From Deltaproteobacteria bacterium (GTDB taxonomy: Bacteria; Desulfobacterota; DSM-4660; Desulfatiglandales; HGW-15), in the NCBI GenBank assembly GCA_019307805.1, contig JAFDIX010000181.1, forward strand, positions 1-6,226: a stretch of DNA of 6,226 bases, in the 5' to 3' direction. The translations under genes and the position numbers were made by a program. Shown piece after piece: positions 5,844-6,226 of this stretch (its first letter is position 1; every line of letters begins with the position of its first letter). The notes beneath the pieces were generated by a model. It was not told the DNA's origin. It searched no databases and worked only from the letters and a program-made list of their open reading frames with translations.

Positions 5844-5862
5844 ATATTCATCGCTTTGTCAA
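5834..5862 (-). promoter_or_regulatory. Sigma70-type promoter for the molybdenum hydroxylase-amidohydrolase operon
   Basis: TTGACA (complement of 5857-5862), a 17-bp spacer and AATAAT (complement of 5834-5839) repeat the arrangement of copy 1. The spacer differs at three positions while the hexamers do not. The predicted transcription start is near 5827, giving a leader of about 247 nt to the GTG at 5580. Confidence 0.7.
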
Positions 5863-5915
5863 GGAAAAAATGCTTCCCAATTGTTTTCTAGAGGCTGGTT
5901 GGAGCATAATTGCCC

Positions 5916-5937
5916 GTGCAAAAGGCTTTATTTGCAC
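5916..5937. promoter_or_regulatory. 22-bp inverted repeat GTGCAAA-N8-TTTGCAC, second copy
   Basis: The 7-bp arms are identical to those at 741-762. Two of the eight spacer bases differ. It lies about 100 bp upstream of the predicted operon transcription start. The plus-strand T-tract seen after copy 1 is missing here, which argues against a terminator role and for a protein-binding site. Confidence 0.45.
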
Positions 5938-5938
5938 T

Positions 5939-6138
5939 CGATTGTTAATTCCGACTCACAGACCATTTTTCTTTTTTATAAAACTCGACCACCTCAATGA
6001 CCGGTGTATATAAGGATGATGAAATAATATTATTTGTTTTTTGCCGTTTAGCGTAACGGCATGATACGATAATCCTAGATTCATAGCCAATATTCGATCG
6101 GAATGACTACAAGCAACATCTCATGAGGAGAGTGACCC
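5939..6138. other. AT-rich intergenic region between the hydroxylase operon promoter and the plus-strand gene
   Basis: This is the divergent intergenic region. It holds a 20-bp inverted repeat (6042-6061), a possible plus-strand promoter and the ribosome site of the gene at 6139. On the minus strand a 53-codon open stretch without a start codon (6106 to a TAA at 5945-5947) ends 6 nt before repeat copy 2. Its C-terminal part, VIEVVEFYKKEKW, looks faintly coding. I cannot show that it is a gene. Confidence 0.4.
6041..6070 (+). promoter_or_regulatory. Possible promoter with embedded operator for the gene at 6139
   Basis: TTGCCG (6041-6046) and TACGAT (6065-6070) are separated by 18 bp and match the -35 and -10 consensus at four of six positions each. 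A perfect inverted repeat, TGCCGTT-N6-AACGGCA (6042-6061), covers the -35 and most of the spacer, where a repressor would interfere with polymerase. The hairpin is preceded, not followed, by a T run on the plus strand, so it is not a plus-strand terminator. Confidence 0.35.
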
Positions 6139-6226
6139 ATGAAGATCGATGTAAAATCCGAAGAAGCCGTGGCCAGGGGCGCCGACAGATATGTGGTTGG
6201 CAATGTGGAGAGGTTTGACCAGAAGA
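6139..6226 (+). CDS. Unidentified protein, N-terminus only
   Basis: The ATG at 6139 has AGGAG 8 nt upstream and opens a frame that continues to the window edge (29 full codons). The protein begins MKIDVKSEEAVARGADRY and continues VVGNVERFDQK. It is hydrophilic, without a signal peptide or membrane segment. I do not recognise the family from this stretch. It is transcribed away from the hydroxylase operon and has its own upstream inverted repeat, so it is probably a separate transcription unit of the same region. Confidence 0.7.
   Translation, partial: MKIDVKSEEAVARGADRYVVGNVERFDQK

Larger units (their letters stand above)
5723..5938 (-). repeat. 216-bp intergenic direct repeat, copy 2 (promoter module upstream of the hydroxylase operon)
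   Basis: This is the ungapped partner of 548-763 in the same orientation. It begins 142 nt upstream of the GTG at 5580 and so plays the same positional role for the molybdenum hydroxylase operon as copy 1 does for the VOC gene. Mismatches are spread over the whole length. The promoter hexamers, the 17-bp spacing and both arms of the upstream 22-bp inverted repeat are unchanged. Flanks on both sides differ from those of copy 1. Confidence 0.9.

Noticed and set aside
6123..6218. Short plus-strand frame from the ATG at 6123 (begins MRRVTHED)
   Set aside because: It is out of frame with the ATG at 6139 that has the properly spaced AGGAG, it closes within the window, and its Arg/Cys-rich composition is typical of a shadow frame.

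Overview
The window looks like part of an anaerobic aromatic-compound degradation region of a bacterium with roughly 50% GC coding DNA and AT-rich intergenic DNA. An anaerobic proteobacterium or Desulfobacterota-like organism would fit, but this is inferred from gene content; no taxonomic marker is present.

Layout. Most coding DNA is on the minus strand. From right to left, one tightly packed operon encodes a three-subunit molybdenum hydroxylase: a molybdopterin subunit (5580 to 3235), an FAD subunit (3223 to 2210) and a [2Fe-2S] subunit (2217 to 1723). A metal-dependent amidohydrolase (1717 to 896) follows. The FAD subunit carries the four-cysteine loop that marks the 4-hydroxybenzoyl-CoA reductase branch of the xanthine oxidase family. 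The large subunit, in contrast, departs from the usual active-site residues at several positions, so the substrate and even the reaction are open. At the left edge is the start of a VOC-superfamily gene (405 to beyond base 1), also on the minus strand. At the right edge an unidentified plus-strand gene starts at 6139.

The most unusual feature is a pair of intergenic direct repeats of 216 bp, about 90% identical with no gaps, at 548-763 and 5723-5938. One lies upstream of the VOC gene and one upstream of the molybdenum hydroxylase operon. They have the same orientation, and each lies exactly 142 nt from the annotated start codon. Read on the minus strand, each repeat contains a strong sigma70-type promoter (TTGACA, 17 bp, AATAAT), an inverted repeat overlapping the -10, and a 22-bp inverted repeat about 100 bp upstream of the predicted transcription start. 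I read them as duplicated promoter modules that put both transcription units under the same control.

Directly upstream of the left repeat (764-875, minus strand) is a fragment that reads like the C-terminal tail of another VOC protein. This suggests a history in which a [promoter-VOC] unit was tandemly duplicated and the hydroxylase-amidohydrolase block then replaced most of one copy. The genes may act together: a CoA-ester or N-heterocycle reductase/hydroxylase, a ring- or carboxyl-acting amidohydrolase and a VOC lyase/epimerase-type enzyme. The substrate cannot be read from the sequence.
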